NCBI GenBank assembly: GCA_030041545.1
Contig: JASHNQ010000005.1
Coordinates: 1-64,000 of the forward strand
Reading direction: 5' to 3'
DNA from: a candidate division FCPU426 bacterium
GTDB taxonomy: Bacteria > Oederibacteriota > Muellerivitia > Muellerivitales > Muellerivitaceae
Length of the DNA: 64,000 nucleotides
Below, piece after piece: positions 27,498-35,596 of the stretch. Below the pieces are notes generated by a model that saw nothing but the letters and a program-made list of their open reading frames with translations, did no database searches and was not told where the DNA came from. Position 1 is the stretch's first letter. Each line of letters starts with the position of its first letter. A program made the position numbers and the translations under genes.

Positions 27498-27914
27498 TTA
27501 AATCCCCTCCGTCTTAAATCCCAACGCCTGGGCGGCCCTGTTCAAGCCTTTATCATGGGTCAGGAAAACCAAATCTTCGCTTTGCTCATCCTTCCAAGAC
27601 AAAGCGGTGGAGAGGTGGATGGCGTCCAGGGTGCCGATGGCCACCGGGAAAGTTTCAGAAGCCCGGCGGAGGATAGGCGGTGTGGGTTGGAACAAATCCA
27701 CGCCCTTCATCACCTCAAACAAATCGACCCGATAGGCCAATAGCACGTCCTCGGGAATGCCTTCGGCGACTCGCATCCGGTCCAAAGTCCGGAGGCACTC
27801 CACTTCCACCAGTTGGCTTCCCACAAGATTTTCAAATTCTCTCCACCCCTCATAGGGGCTTGGCTGTTTAAGGATGATTCGGAGGATGATCGAGGAATCG
27901 AGATAAGCATTCAT
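27498..27914 (-). CDS. PIN-domain toxin (VapC-like)
   Basis: The 138-residue protein has PIN-domain acidic residues: MNAYLDSSIILRIIL (Asp near the N-terminus), VEVECLRTLDRMR (Glu), TLDAIHLSTAL (Asp) and VFLTHDKGLNRAAQALG (Asp). VapC toxins are ribonucleases, often acting on tRNA or rRNA. The start overlaps the antitoxin stop by four bases, the usual toxin-antitoxin arrangement. Confidence 0.88.
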   Translation of the reverse strand: MNAYLDSSIILRIILKQPSPYEGWREFENLVGSQLVEVECLRTLDRMRVAEGIPEDVLLAYRVDLFEVMKGVDLFQPTPPILRRASETFPVAIGTLDAIHLSTALSWKDEQSEDLVFLTHDKGLNRAAQALGFKTEGI

Positions 27915-28180
27915 CGGTAACTTTGCCGCTCTTCCGATAGATAGCGGAGGACATCCATCTTCTTGTAGAAGGGCGCGGTAAGTTTGATCTGGTCCGGGCG
28001 GAGGGTGGCCTTACGGACCACTAATTTTCCCGGCTTGTCCGAATAAGGCACCACTTGGGCCACCGGCGTATGCCGGTCCATTAAAGTAAGGGGATGGCCG
28101 TTCCGGACATTCCTCAGGTATTCACTCAAATGGGCTTTGAAGTCCGCAATTTTGACAGTTGTTTTTTCGGCGTTTCTCAT
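27911..28180 (-). CDS. Phd/YefM-type antitoxin (VapB-like)
   Basis: About 89 residues from the ATG at 28180 (GTG at 28186 is possible). The N-terminus KTTVKIADFKAHLSEYLRNV and GHPLTLMDRHTPVAQVVPY match Phd/YefM DNA-binding antitoxins. It should neutralise the PIN-domain toxin encoded directly downstream and repress the pair. Confidence 0.86.
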   Translation of the reverse strand: MRNAEKTTVKIADFKAHLSEYLRNVRNGHPLTLMDRHTPVAQVVPYSDKPGKLVVRKATLRPDQIKLTAPFYKKMDVLRYLSEERQSYR

Positions 28181-28200
28181 GACCACATGATGACCATTTA
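28178..28200. promoter_or_regulatory. Possible autoregulatory operator of the toxin-antitoxin pair
   Basis: On the minus strand the sequence ATGGTCATCATGTGGTCATG contains two TGGTCAT words about 11 bases apart just before the antitoxin start. Repeated words at this place are common for antitoxin binding. No promoter elements can be assigned confidently. Confidence 0.3.
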
Positions 28201-28257
28201 TGGTTAAGCTGTCAAGCCAGGTGCCCCAGCCCGTATATCCTAGGGGCGCTGCGGGGA

Positions 28258-28359
28258 TTGGAAAGCCGGAAAAATATTGGTTTGGTCCTGAATCCCAAGT
28301 GGCCGGAGAGGGCTTCAGAAAGAACCTGGCGGAAGTCCGTAGTCACTTGCAAATCCCGG
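28258..28359 (-). pseudogene. 3'-end remnant of a second DUF1501 gene
   Basis: The minus strand encodes RDLQVTTDFRQVLSEALSGH followed by LG, identical in protein to the C-terminal part of the intact DUF1501 gene at 28647-29891, exactly 420 bases away. Up to LG the base differences that I checked are synonymous; then one base is missing and the frame is lost. It looks like the tail of a once-functional paralogue or of a duplicated copy. Confidence 0.75.
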
Positions 28360-28380
28360 CCCTGGGAACCGAGCGCCAGG

Positions 28381-28508
28381 GCATAAACGGCGTTCAGCGG
28401 GGTGTTCAGCGGGTCAAACGGTGTTCACCGGGGTACAAAAGGGTGTTCAGCGGGGTGCCAACAGCGTTCATCAGGGCATAAACGGCGTTCAGCGGGATGT
28501 TCACCAAG
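28381..28508. repeat. Degenerate tandem words GGCGTTCAGCGGGGTG
   Basis: The words GTTCAGCGGGGTG, GTTCAGCGGGTC, GTTCACCGGGGTAC, GTTCAGCGGGGTGC, GTTCATCAGGGC and GTTCAGCGGGATG occur six or more times in about 125 bases with variable spacing of 14-25 bases. GCATAAACGGCGTTCAGCGGG occurs at both ends of the tract. It is not a CRISPR array: units are short and spacing irregular. Confidence 0.65.
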
Positions 28509-28513
28509 TGGTA

Positions 28514-28646
28514 GATTCTCTAAAACCTGCCCTGAAAGAGACCGGGTTACCCCCGATTTTTTGAGATTCTCAAAAACCATGCCCTGGGAGGGGCCGGGTT
28601 ATCCCTGGTTTTTGGAGATTCTCTAAAACCGTGCCTTGGGGAGGGG
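28514..28646. repeat. Tandem repeat, period 51-52 bp, about 2.6 copies
   Basis: Copies begin GATTCTCTAAAACC at 28514, 28565 and 28617, each followed by a TGCCCTG...GGG stretch and CCGGGTTAnCCC. It ends next to the DUF1501 stop codon. With the preceding tract it fills the gap between the antitoxin and the DUF1501 gene. Confidence 0.65.
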
Positions 28647-29891
28647 TTAAGATAGGAACCCAACCGGCGTTCCCGCTTGGAAAGCCGGGAAAATTTGGGT
28701 TTGGTCCTGGATCCCCAAATGGCCGGAAAGGGCCTCGGAAAGGACCTGGCGGAAGTCGGTGGTCACCTGTAGGTCCCGGTTCTCGAAAAGGTTCTCCGGC
28801 TCCAGGCCCGGCCAGCGGCCGTAAACCTTGCCGCCCTTCACCCCTCCGCCGAAAAGCATCATGACGCTGGCATGGCCGTGGTCCGTGCCCCGGTTGCCGT
28901 TCTCCACCAGGGTGCGGCCGAATTCGGTCATGGAAACCAAGAGCACATCGTTTGCTTGATCTCCCAAATCCCGGTAAAAGGCCGCAATGGCCCCGCCTAG
29001 ATCGGCCAGCCCCTTTTGGAGGCGGTTTTCTTCCTGGACGTGGTCATCCCACCCGCCGATATCCACAAACCCAACTTTCAACCCCGCCTTGGCCTTGATG
29101 ATGCGCGCCAGTTGGAAGAAACCCTGGCTTTCCTTGCTCTTGGGGTAACCCACGTCTTCAGCCTTTTGGGCTCCGTCCCCCAGGATCTTCTGCAAGGCGT
29201 CCACGGAGTCCCGCGTTTCCTTGCCCGCGCCCGAGAGTAATTGGTCGATGCTTTGTTCGTACATCTGTTCAAAGGTGGCTTCCTCACCCGGGCCCCCGAA
29301 AAAGCGGTAGGACTGCATATTGGTGAAGGTGGTGACCGGGAAGTCCCCCCGCAAAATGCGGGGAAGGCGCGGGCTGACCGCCACTGCCGCCAGGGAGGAT
29401 TTGGGCCGTTTGGGCAGATCCTGCATCGATCGGTTTAGCCAGCCGTCCGGCGTGGTCTTAATTCCCGGCGTGCCGGTTTCCATGTTGTCCTGGGCGTCAA
29501 AGTGGGAACGGGTGCCATCCGGGCTGCCGGCGGCCTGGACCACGGCGAATTGGCCGGACTTCCAAAGTGGCAGGAGGGGCGTCATGGCCGGATGGAGGCC
29601 AAATTGCCCGTCCAGGTCCAAAACGCCCTTGTCTTGGCCGGGCAACCCCAGGGCAATGGTGGGTCGGCTTTTTCGGTAAATGGGGTCGTTAAAGGGCACG
29701 ACGATATTCAGGCCGTCAGCCGCGCCCCGCTGGAAGAGTACAACTAGGACCTTGCTGGAGGAAGAAGGGGCTGCCGAAGCCGCGGCCCAGGCCCACCGTG
29801 GCAGGCTGTGGAAGGCCAGCCCGGCGGCCGCCGTGCCGCTGATCTTCAGGAAATCTCGGCGGGATAAGCGGATTTGTTTGGAATGTATCAT
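28647..29891 (-). CDS. DUF1501 domain-containing exported protein
   Basis: The 414-residue protein begins with a twin-arginine-type signal (LSRRDFLKISGTAAAGLAF) and has DUF1501 stretches such as VLVVLFQRGAADGLNIVVPF, TRSHFDAQDNMETGTPG, VGFVDIGGWDDHV and VSMTEFGRTLVENGNRGTDHG, the last typical of the sulfatase-like family core. Function unknown. It is nearly always found with DUF1800 proteins, as here (29992). Confidence 0.92.
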   Translation of the reverse strand: MIHSKQIRLSRRDFLKISGTAAAGLAFHSLPRWAWAAASAAPSSSSKVLVVLFQRGAADGLNIVVPFNDPIYRKSRPTIALGLPGQDKGVLDLDGQFGLHPAMTPLLPLWKSGQFAVVQAAGSPDGTRSHFDAQDNMETGTPGIKTTPDGWLNRSMQDLPKRPKSSLAAVAVSPRLPRILRGDFPVTTFTNMQSYRFFGGPGEEATFEQMYEQSIDQLLSGAGKETRDSVDALQKILGDGAQKAEDVGYPKSKESQGFFQLARIIKAKAGLKVGFVDIGGWDDHVQEENRLQKGLADLGGAIAAFYRDLGDQANDVLLVSMTEFGRTLVENGNRGTDHGHASVMMLFGGGVKGGKVYGRWPGLEPENLFENRDLQVTTDFRQVLSEALSGHLGIQDQTQIFPAFQAGTPVGFLS

Positions 29892-29904
29892 TTTAAGCCC
29901 CCCT

Positions 29905-29991
29905 CTAAAAACCGTTCAAACTACCAAGGCACAAGAAGGAGCAAAAAAATCCGTTCTTGGTGACTTGGTGCCCTTAGTGGTTAAATCGCCT
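29905..29991. repeat. Short gap with AAGGCACnAAG / GTGCCCTTAGTGG words
   Basis: The gap between the DUF1501 and DUF1800 genes holds CTACCAAGGCACAAGAAGG and TGACTTGGTGCCCTTAGTGG, which pair imperfectly. Related to the CACGAAG gap repeats. Confidence 0.4.
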
Positions 29992-31674
29992 TTATCTTTT
30001 TTGAAAATCCGGCGAGCCCAGCACCAGCGCGCCCAGCTTGGCCACCTGGATTTCCTTGTTCCGGTCATCCAAAACCGCGTGGGTGATTTCAGGATCCTTC
30101 AGCCTTTTCATCAACACCCGCCGGGTCGAAGAAGACACCTGGTTTTGCAGGAAGGCCCTGAAAAAACCGTTCAGTATTCTTTTCTCGTCGTTGGTTTGCG
30201 CGGCGGGCACCACCTGGGCCAGGTCCACCGTGGCTTGCGAGCGGTTGTTGCTCAAAAGCGCCAAACCGTAATTCATGCGGTTGAGCAGTTCCGCCGAGGA
30301 AATCCAACTTTTGGCGTCGTCCGGGTAGCCGGTGGGCGGCTCGCACTGGTAAAGGGGCTCACCCATGGCGGCCAGGTATTGGGAAAGCTTGACCGGGTCC
30401 TCGATTTTGGCGTTAGTGGCCCGTAGCGCGCTCACCAGGTATTCCAAGGGAGTTTTCACCTTGGCAAGGTAAACCTTAGGGCTGTAGAACTCCGGGGATG
30501 TGAAAAGCGTCCTGAGCATTTCTTTGATTTCCCCGTCGGTTTCCATGTACTTGCCCGCTACCTTTTTGACGAGGCCCTCCGGCGGATTGTCGGAAACGAA
30601 ACGGCGGCAAAGCTCGAAGGAAATGAAATGGGCCGTGGCGGGCTGCCGGCAAAGAAGGTCCAGCACCTCTTCGCCCTCATGCTCGGCCATGCTGTCCGCC
30701 TCCTCCGGGCCGAACTTTTGTCCCAAGATGACCTTTTCCCCAAGGTCGTGCATGCGCGGATGGAATTGGAATTGGAAGATCGTGGCCGGGTCAACGTATT
30801 TATGGTTGGGGTTCAACAAGAAATAGGGTCCCTGGAAGCTCCAGCCCGTCAGGGCCCTCGCCACCTCGATGACGTCCTGCTGGGTATAGCCCCCGTCCAC
30901 GCCCAGGGTGTGGAGTTCCATCAGCTCCCGCGCGTAATTTTCGTTGAGCCCCGCGTTTTGCTTGGGTTTGCCCGCCCGGTTTTCCATCATGGCCATCATC
31001 TGGGGGTAGGCCGACATCTCGTCTTCCGGCACATATCGGGGGTCCACGGTGCTATTGACGTTATCCAAGTATTCCAGCATGGCCGGGCTATGCGCCACGG
31101 CCCCCACCAGGTCCCGGAACCGGCCGAAAACGCGGGGGCGGATCACCTCCCTTTCGTAGGAAGTCAGGGTCCATTTCACCTGGTTCTTTTGGAAACTAAC
31201 GTTGAAGTGGTTGAACCAGAAGTCGGTCATGACTTCCTGGAGTTGTCGCCGGCTGTCCACGGCGCGGATGAGTTTTGCCGCGGAAAGCTCGTCCAATATC
31301 TTCCGCGGCTTTTCGTTGATGGCTTTTATCTTGTCCGGGTCCACGCCGTCAAGGTTGGCTTTCTTGAGCGCGAATGGGGCGGGCGGATAGGCCCGGAACA
31401 GGTCGTAACTGGACATCTTGAGGGTGGAATAACCTTCCAATTCCTTTTCACATGGGCTGTCGTCGATATGGCCGGGATTCAGCTGCTCATCCATAAAGGC
31501 CTTCAGGCCCATCTTCCGGACCCGGTCCAGGTCACCGGGCCTGGGGCCGAAGGTGATGCGGTTTAAAAGATGCAGGCATTTTTGTTGGTAGGTTAAGGGG
31601 GTTGCGGCGCCCAGGGCCGGCAGGCCCCAAAGGAATGGGATTCCAAGCGGCAAAAGAAGGAGCGTTTTCCTCAC
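29992..31674 (-). CDS. DUF1800 domain-containing exported protein
   Basis: The 560-residue protein has a signal peptide (LLLLPLGIPFLWGLPALGAA) and DUF1800 features: HLLNRITFGPRPGDLDRVRKMG, FWFNHFNVSFQK, NENYARELMELHTLGVDGGYTQQDV and ALTGWSF. The function of DUF1800 is unknown. It lies upstream of the DUF1501 gene on the same strand and is probably co-expressed with it. Confidence 0.92.
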   Translation of the reverse strand: MRKTLLLLPLGIPFLWGLPALGAATPLTYQQKCLHLLNRITFGPRPGDLDRVRKMGLKAFMDEQLNPGHIDDSPCEKELEGYSTLKMSSYDLFRAYPPAPFALKKANLDGVDPDKIKAINEKPRKILDELSAAKLIRAVDSRRQLQEVMTDFWFNHFNVSFQKNQVKWTLTSYEREVIRPRVFGRFRDLVGAVAHSPAMLEYLDNVNSTVDPRYVPEDEMSAYPQMMAMMENRAGKPKQNAGLNENYARELMELHTLGVDGGYTQQDVIEVARALTGWSFQGPYFLLNPNHKYVDPATIFQFQFHPRMHDLGEKVILGQKFGPEEADSMAEHEGEEVLDLLCRQPATAHFISFELCRRFVSDNPPEGLVKKVAGKYMETDGEIKEMLRTLFTSPEFYSPKVYLAKVKTPLEYLVSALRATNAKIEDPVKLSQYLAAMGEPLYQCEPPTGYPDDAKSWISSAELLNRMNYGLALLSNNRSQATVDLAQVVPAAQTNDEKRILNGFFRAFLQNQVSSSTRRVLMKRLKDPEITHAVLDDRNKEIQVAKLGALVLGSPDFQKR

Positions 31675-31742
31675 GGTTTTTCCTTCAGCGGATATACGAT
31701 CTTCAAGAATTAGACGAAGCGGCGTTGATGGAAGTTCAAAAC

Positions 31743-31903
31743 GGTAGTGTCTCAGTTTGAATGGCCTAATCCAACTTCACCCTCACCCCTCCCTCTCCCC
31801 TCAAGGGAGAGGGGGAAATACCCGCAAAAACCCTCGCCCCTTGGGGAGAGGGTAGGGTGAGGGGTGTCTGGGATTTTTGTTGAAACGAAACTGATGCACT
31901 ACC
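31743..31903. mobile_element. MITE-like element, 161 bp, with 8-bp target duplication
   Basis: Ends are GGTAGTGTCTCAGTTT and, in complement, GGTAGTGCATCAGTTT. The flanks carry a perfect 8-bp direct repeat TTCAAAAC (31735-31742 and 31904-31911). The interior is a pair of CTCTCCC/GTGAGGG arms with the GTGAGGG tails facing outward. It differs from the copy at 35319 by a single G. No transposase gene is present. Confidence 0.85.
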
Positions 31904-31911
31904 TTCAAAAC

Positions 31912-32131
31912 CAAGTCTTCCGACAGGAAACAGGTCCGGGAGTAAACTACCTGTTAATGGGAAACATCAAAATATCCGCCCCCTTTTATTTCGGGGGGAA
32001 AAGTGTAATAAATGGACGCCTTTTAAAATGAACCGGGTTGAATCCATTGGCCCGGTCCAATCGTCTAAAAGGCACCTGTCCGACTGGGTCACCCAGGCCG
32101 GGCCGGAAAAAAATCAGGAGGATTTGTCTCT
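31912..32131. other. Gap upstream of the small exported protein
   Basis: About 220 bases without a gene. It contains AACAGGT-13-ACCTGTT (31928-31954), a small dyad that may be an operator or hairpin, and CCCCCTTTTATTTCGGGGGG near 31981. AGGAGG lies before the next start. No convincing -35/-10 pair is seen. Confidence 0.35.
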
Positions 32132-32437
32132 ATGAGAAAGCATCTTCGGAAGCTGGTTTTGGGAGTGGGAATGCTGGGCTTGCTGGCCATGCCGATGGTG
32201 GTCAAGGCGCAAGGCATCGACTTGACCATCAATGTGGGCACGGATGACCAGGCTCATTTCGATTTCAAGGGCGGACCCGCGCACCACGACCGCTTGATCT
32301 GGCAAGCCGCCCAGCAGCTGAAAAACGCCAAGCATACCTTGTGGAAGGCCCCCAATGATTTCCATGGCCACAAGGCGGATGCCATCATGGCCATCAATCA
32401 CGCGCTGGATCAGCTGAAAGCCTGTGAGGGTATGTAA
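32132..32437 (+). CDS. Small exported protein of unknown function
   Basis: The 101-residue product has a strong signal peptide (LVLGVGMLGLLAMPMVVKAQ, cleavage after about residue 27), leaving a 74-residue His-rich mature part with helices (DRLIWQAAQQLKNAKHTLW, KADAIMAINHALDQLKACEG). AGGAGG lies before the ATG and a strong terminator follows, so it looks like a stand-alone, well expressed gene. No family is recognised. Confidence 0.8.
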   Translation: MRKHLRKLVLGVGMLGLLAMPMVVKAQGIDLTINVGTDDQAHFDFKGGPAHHDRLIWQAAQQLKNAKHTLWKAPNDFHGHKADAIMAINHALDQLKACEGM

Positions 32438-32457
32438 GAATTTTTTTGAGTTTCATC

Positions 32458-32488
32458 AAAGCCACCGGCTTTGCCGGTGGCTTTTTTA
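32458..32488 (+). terminator. Rho-independent terminator
   Basis: AAAGCCACCGGC-TTT-GCCGGTGGCTTTTTTATT forms a 12-bp perfect stem followed by a T-run, 20 bases after the stop of the small exported protein gene. Confidence 0.92.
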
Positions 32489-32496
32489 TTTGGGGT

Positions 32497-32572
32497 TGCA
32501 ACAAAACCCAAAATATTTTCACCACAAGCCCCTTCGGGGCCACAAAGTAAAGATATTTTTGTTAGAGTCCCT
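32497..32572. repeat. Degenerate remnant of an AGAGACTC-type element
   Basis: TTTTTGTTAGAGTCCCTTAA at the right is close to the right terminus of the MITE-like elements at 11491 and 45525; GCAACAAAACCC at the left may be the other end. The interior arms are gone. Its edge touches the stop codon of the downstream minus-strand gene. Confidence 0.4.
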
Positions 32573-33084
32573 TAAAGTCCGTTTGGCACCGGCATCGGCG
32601 TGTCGGTCGGCTCCGAGCCCGGCGGCGGTCCCTGGAGGAATTGGCCTTCCCGGTAACGCATGAGGACTTGGCCATTTTTCGCGTAAAGGTAATCCATGGA
32701 AAGGTCCGATTCCTGGAGGGTGACCCCGAAGTTTTTCTTCAGGTTCGGGTTGAGCTTCAAGATGACCTTCAGGAAGTTCTCCAGGACGGTTTGGGAGGTT
32801 TTCGGGTCCCCTTGGGTGCCGATCACCGTGACGTCGATTCCCTGCCGGTCCGGGTTATAAACCGCCACCACGCGGCAGGTTTGACCGCCGTCAAATAGGC
32901 CGCCCGAATTTTTAGCCTCTAAAATCGTCCCAAAGGTGGTCAGGCAAGCCTGAAGGTAATAGGCCACGCTCTCACCAGCGGGGATTTCCCGGGTCTTCGC
33001 CAAGTCCCCATTGCCGGCCCAGACCCAAGCCGTTCCCAAGAGGAATAGCGCAACCGCGGTTCCAACGGTTTTTCTCAAAACCAT
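32572..33084 (-). CDS. Exported protein of unknown function
   Basis: The 170-residue product has a signal peptide (TVGTAVALFLLGTAWVWAGN). The mature part resembles a small alpha/beta domain (AYYLQACLTTFGTILEAKNSG, VVAVYNPDRQGIDVTVIGTQ) and ends in a Pro-rich tail with TDTPMPVP. It starts 10 bases after the ychF stop, so it is likely in the same transcript. No family is recognised. Confidence 0.72.
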   Translation of the reverse strand: MVLRKTVGTAVALFLLGTAWVWAGNGDLAKTREIPAGESVAYYLQACLTTFGTILEAKNSGGLFDGGQTCRVVAVYNPDRQGIDVTVIGTQGDPKTSQTVLENFLKVILKLNPNLKKNFGVTLQESDLSMDYLYAKNGQVLMRYREGQFLQGPPPGSEPTDTPMPVPNGL

Positions 33085-33094
33085 GACGTCCTCC

Positions 33095-34189
33095 TTACAC
33101 GTTGAACCTGAAATGCACCACGTCGCCGTCCTTCATCACGTATTCCTTGCCCTCGGTGCGCAGTTTCCCCGCCTCCCGGGCCTTCACGGCGGAGCCGGCC
33201 GCGACGAGGTCCTCATAAGAATAAACCTCGGCCTTGATGAAACCCCGCTCGATGTCCGAGTGGATCTTGCCCGCCGCCTGGGGCGCCAGGGTGCCCTTTA
33301 CGATGGTCCAGGCCTTGGACTCCATGGGGCCGGCCGTGAAAAAGGAGATCAGCCCCAGCGTTTCGTAGGATTTTCGGATGATGGCGTGAAGCCCCCGTTC
33401 CTGAATGCCCAGGTCGGCCAGGAATTGTTTCGCGTCCTCCTCCGGCAGCTCCGCCACCTCGGCCTCGATCTTGGCGGAAATGGGCAGGCAAGGGGCGTGA
33501 TGGGCGGCCGCGTAGTCCTGAAGTTCCCGGTAATGTTTGTTCTTGGAAACATCCGCCAGGTCTTTTTCCGAGACGTTCCCGATGAAAAGGAAAGGCTTGC
33601 GGGTGAGGAGGCTCAGTTCCTTGAGTTTTTTTTCCTGTTCAGGAGTGGCCGGAACCGTGACGGCCGGTTTGGCCTCCTCCAGCGCCTTCCGCGCCAAGGT
33701 GAATAAATCCCATTCCGCAACGGCTTCCTTATCCCCGGCTTTCTTGCCCTTTTCCGTCCTTTGCAGGCGCTTGTCCACGGTTTCCAGGTCGGCCAGGCAA
33801 AGCTCGGTCAGGATGATCTCAACGTCGCGGACGGGATGGATGGAGCCTTCCACGTGGGTGATGTTGGCGTCCTCGAAGCACCGCACCACCATGGCGATGG
33901 CGTCCACCTCGCGGATATGGGAAAGGAATTTGTTGCCCAGGCCCTCGCCCTTGCTGGCGCCCTTGACCAGCCCGGCGATGTCCACGAACTCCACGATGGC
34001 CGGGACCCGTTTCGCGCTTTTTTCCATTTCCGCCAGCCGGTCGATCCGCGCATCCGGCACCGTCACCACGCCCACGTTGGGATCGATGGTGCAGAAGGGG
34101 TAGTTTTCCGCAGGGGCCTTGGACTTGGTGATGGCGTTGAACAGGGTGGATTTACCCACGTTGGGCAGGCCGACGATTCCGATTTTCAA
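33095..34189 (-). CDS. ychF: Redox-regulated ATPase/GTPase YchF
   Basis: YchF is a universal Obg-related P-loop protein that binds ATP and associates with ribosomes. The 364 residues show the P-loop GLPNVGKSTLFNAITK, FVDIAGLVKGASKGEGLGN, IGNVSEKDL and a C-terminal TGS domain (FFTAGPMESKAWTIVKGTLA, GKIHSDIERGFIKAEVYSYED). Full normal length. Confidence 0.97.
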   Translation of the reverse strand: MKIGIVGLPNVGKSTLFNAITKSKAPAENYPFCTIDPNVGVVTVPDARIDRLAEMEKSAKRVPAIVEFVDIAGLVKGASKGEGLGNKFLSHIREVDAIAMVVRCFEDANITHVEGSIHPVRDVEIILTELCLADLETVDKRLQRTEKGKKAGDKEAVAEWDLFTLARKALEEAKPAVTVPATPEQEKKLKELSLLTRKPFLFIGNVSEKDLADVSKNKHYRELQDYAAAHHAPCLPISAKIEAEVAELPEEDAKQFLADLGIQERGLHAIIRKSYETLGLISFFTAGPMESKAWTIVKGTLAPQAAGKIHSDIERGFIKAEVYSYEDLVAAGSAVKAREAGKLRTEGKEYVMKDGDVVHFRFNV

Positions 34190-34206
34190 TGTAAAACCTC
34201 AAGCCA

Positions 34207-34346
34207 GGATAAACCGCGAAGGCGCGAAGACCACGAATGGATTCATGGATTCAACCAAAACAAACGAGCGAATTAAAACCTGAGTTCGTCCGCCAAAACA
34301 ACCTTCCGGTTTGATTTTCTTCGCGGTCTCCGCGCCTTCGCGGTGA
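34207..34346. repeat. CGCGAAG inverted repeat upstream of ychF
   Basis: AACCGCGAAGGCGCGAAGACC pairs with GGTCTCCGCGCCTTCGCGGT across about 115 bases. A similar, longer palindrome lies at 44566-44757. No gene seen. Confidence 0.6.
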
Positions 34347-34357
34347 AAAGCATCGCT

Positions 34358-35206
34358 TTATTGAATTTTTTGGATCAATACCGGCGTCTGGGTGGGTTTG
34401 GGCACCAGCTGAAGCGCCCAGGGGCCCGCGTTTCCGGCGGTGGAAGCCGGGGCGGCCGCGATCAACGTTTCGTCGTACCAAAGGACGGTCTTGTCCGAGT
34501 AGTCCTCCATGCGCTTGAACCGGACCGCGTAATCGCCGGCGGGCATGGGGCCCAAAAGAACCGCGGCCACGGCGTTTTGGGTGAAATCCACCTCGGGGGT
34601 ATCGGCGCCCGGCTGCAAAAGCGCCCAATAAACCCTAAAGCGGCTGGGGTCGGTGATCAGTTCCTGCGCCGGGGCGGCCACGGGTGACGTATTTCCATTC
34701 CAATGGGGCAGGTTGGTGAGGTCCGAGACAAAGTCCAGCGAGGACGAAACCCCTAAAAAATGGTTTTTCGAAAGCCATCGCTTGGTTTCTTTAACCAAGC
34801 CGTTTTCCCCCGCGTTTTGGATGAAATGGGTCAACCAGGCCAAGGCCAGGAATACCAGTAAAACACCCAAGATGGGCTTGAGCGAGGAGGACCTCGACCT
34901 CTCCGGCGCCTGTGAGTCGGGCGGCCTTGCCCGCTTGTTTTTTTTGGAAACCCCTTCCGGTTCCTTGCGGGGGGAGGTCTTAGGCGCCTTGAAAAACCAG
35001 CGGAGGATTTTCAAATCCAAGGGTTCGGAAGGAGGGTTGGCCGAAACCGCCGGCGATTTGGGACCCCCGCCGCGCAGCTGGTCCAACTCCTTCCGGGCGG
35101 AAGCGCAAAGGTTCAAATGCCGGGCCACCATGCGCCTCTCCCGGGCCGTCAGGCGGTCGTCCAAGTAGCCCCGCAATAACGGATGTAATTGTTCGCACTC
35201 GTTCAT
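34358..35206 (-). CDS. Anti-sigma-factor-like membrane protein with zf-HC2 and PrcB-like domains
   Basis: The 282 residues begin with a zinc-finger-like segment (MNECEQLHPLLRGYLDD, MVARHLNLCASARKEL), typical of anti-sigma factors that hold a sigma factor at the membrane. A Lys/Arg-rich linker precedes one membrane segment (PILGVLLVFLALAWLTHFI). The C-terminus (VDFTQNAVAAVLLGPMPAGDYAVRF) resembles the PrcB-type domain. No sigma factor gene is adjacent, so its partner is unknown; the ECF sigma at 37919 has its own candidate. Confidence 0.68.
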   Translation of the reverse strand: MNECEQLHPLLRGYLDDRLTARERRMVARHLNLCASARKELDQLRGGGPKSPAVSANPPSEPLDLKILRWFFKAPKTSPRKEPEGVSKKNKRARPPDSQAPERSRSSSLKPILGVLLVFLALAWLTHFIQNAGENGLVKETKRWLSKNHFLGVSSSLDFVSDLTNLPHWNGNTSPVAAPAQELITDPSRFRVYWALLQPGADTPEVDFTQNAVAAVLLGPMPAGDYAVRFKRMEDYSDKTVLWYDETLIAAAPASTAGNAGPWALQLVPKPTQTPVLIQKIQ

Positions 35207-35318
35207 GGATTTCCCGCCGTTCTTCCCGCCTTAAAAGGGGAGCCTTGACCCGGCTCATGATGCACAAAAAAGCCTCTGGAATCAAAACTAAAATGGGCTC
35301 GGCCGGTTGGCCTTTTGC

Positions 35319-35480
35319 GGTAGTGTCTCAGTTTGAATGGCCTAATCCAACTTCACCCTCACCCCTCCCTCTCCCCTCAAGGGAGAGGGGGAAATACCCG
35401 CAAAAACCCTCGCCCCTTGGGGGAGAGGGTAGGGTGAGGGGTGTCTGGGATTTTTGTTGAAACGAAACTGATGCACTACC
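35319..35480. mobile_element. MITE-like element, 162 bp, with 8-bp target duplication
   Basis: Same ends (GGTAGTGTCTCAGTTT and complement of GGTAGTGCATCAGTTT) and same interior as the element at 31743, with one extra G. A perfect 8-bp direct repeat CCTTTTGC flanks it (35311-35318 and 35481-35488). It lies in the gap before the urate-oxidase-N-type gene. Confidence 0.87.
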
Positions 35481-35596
35481 CCTTTTGCGGAAATCCGGCG
35501 ATAACCGGCAAAACAGTCTTCCTTCCCTTGACTTTTGGTTGTCGCCTGCATACCGTAGGCCAGTTGTTTAAAAAAACCACAGGGGAGGCTTGGTTT

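Noticed and set aside
28381-28508. CRISPR-like array
   Set aside because: Repeated words are only 12-20 bases, spacing is irregular, the words themselves vary and no cas gene is near.
35441-35596. N-terminal extension of the urate-oxidase-N-type protein
   Set aside because: These codons lie in the MITE-like element and its flank; the ATG at 35597 has a good ribosome-binding site and begins a normal family sequence.
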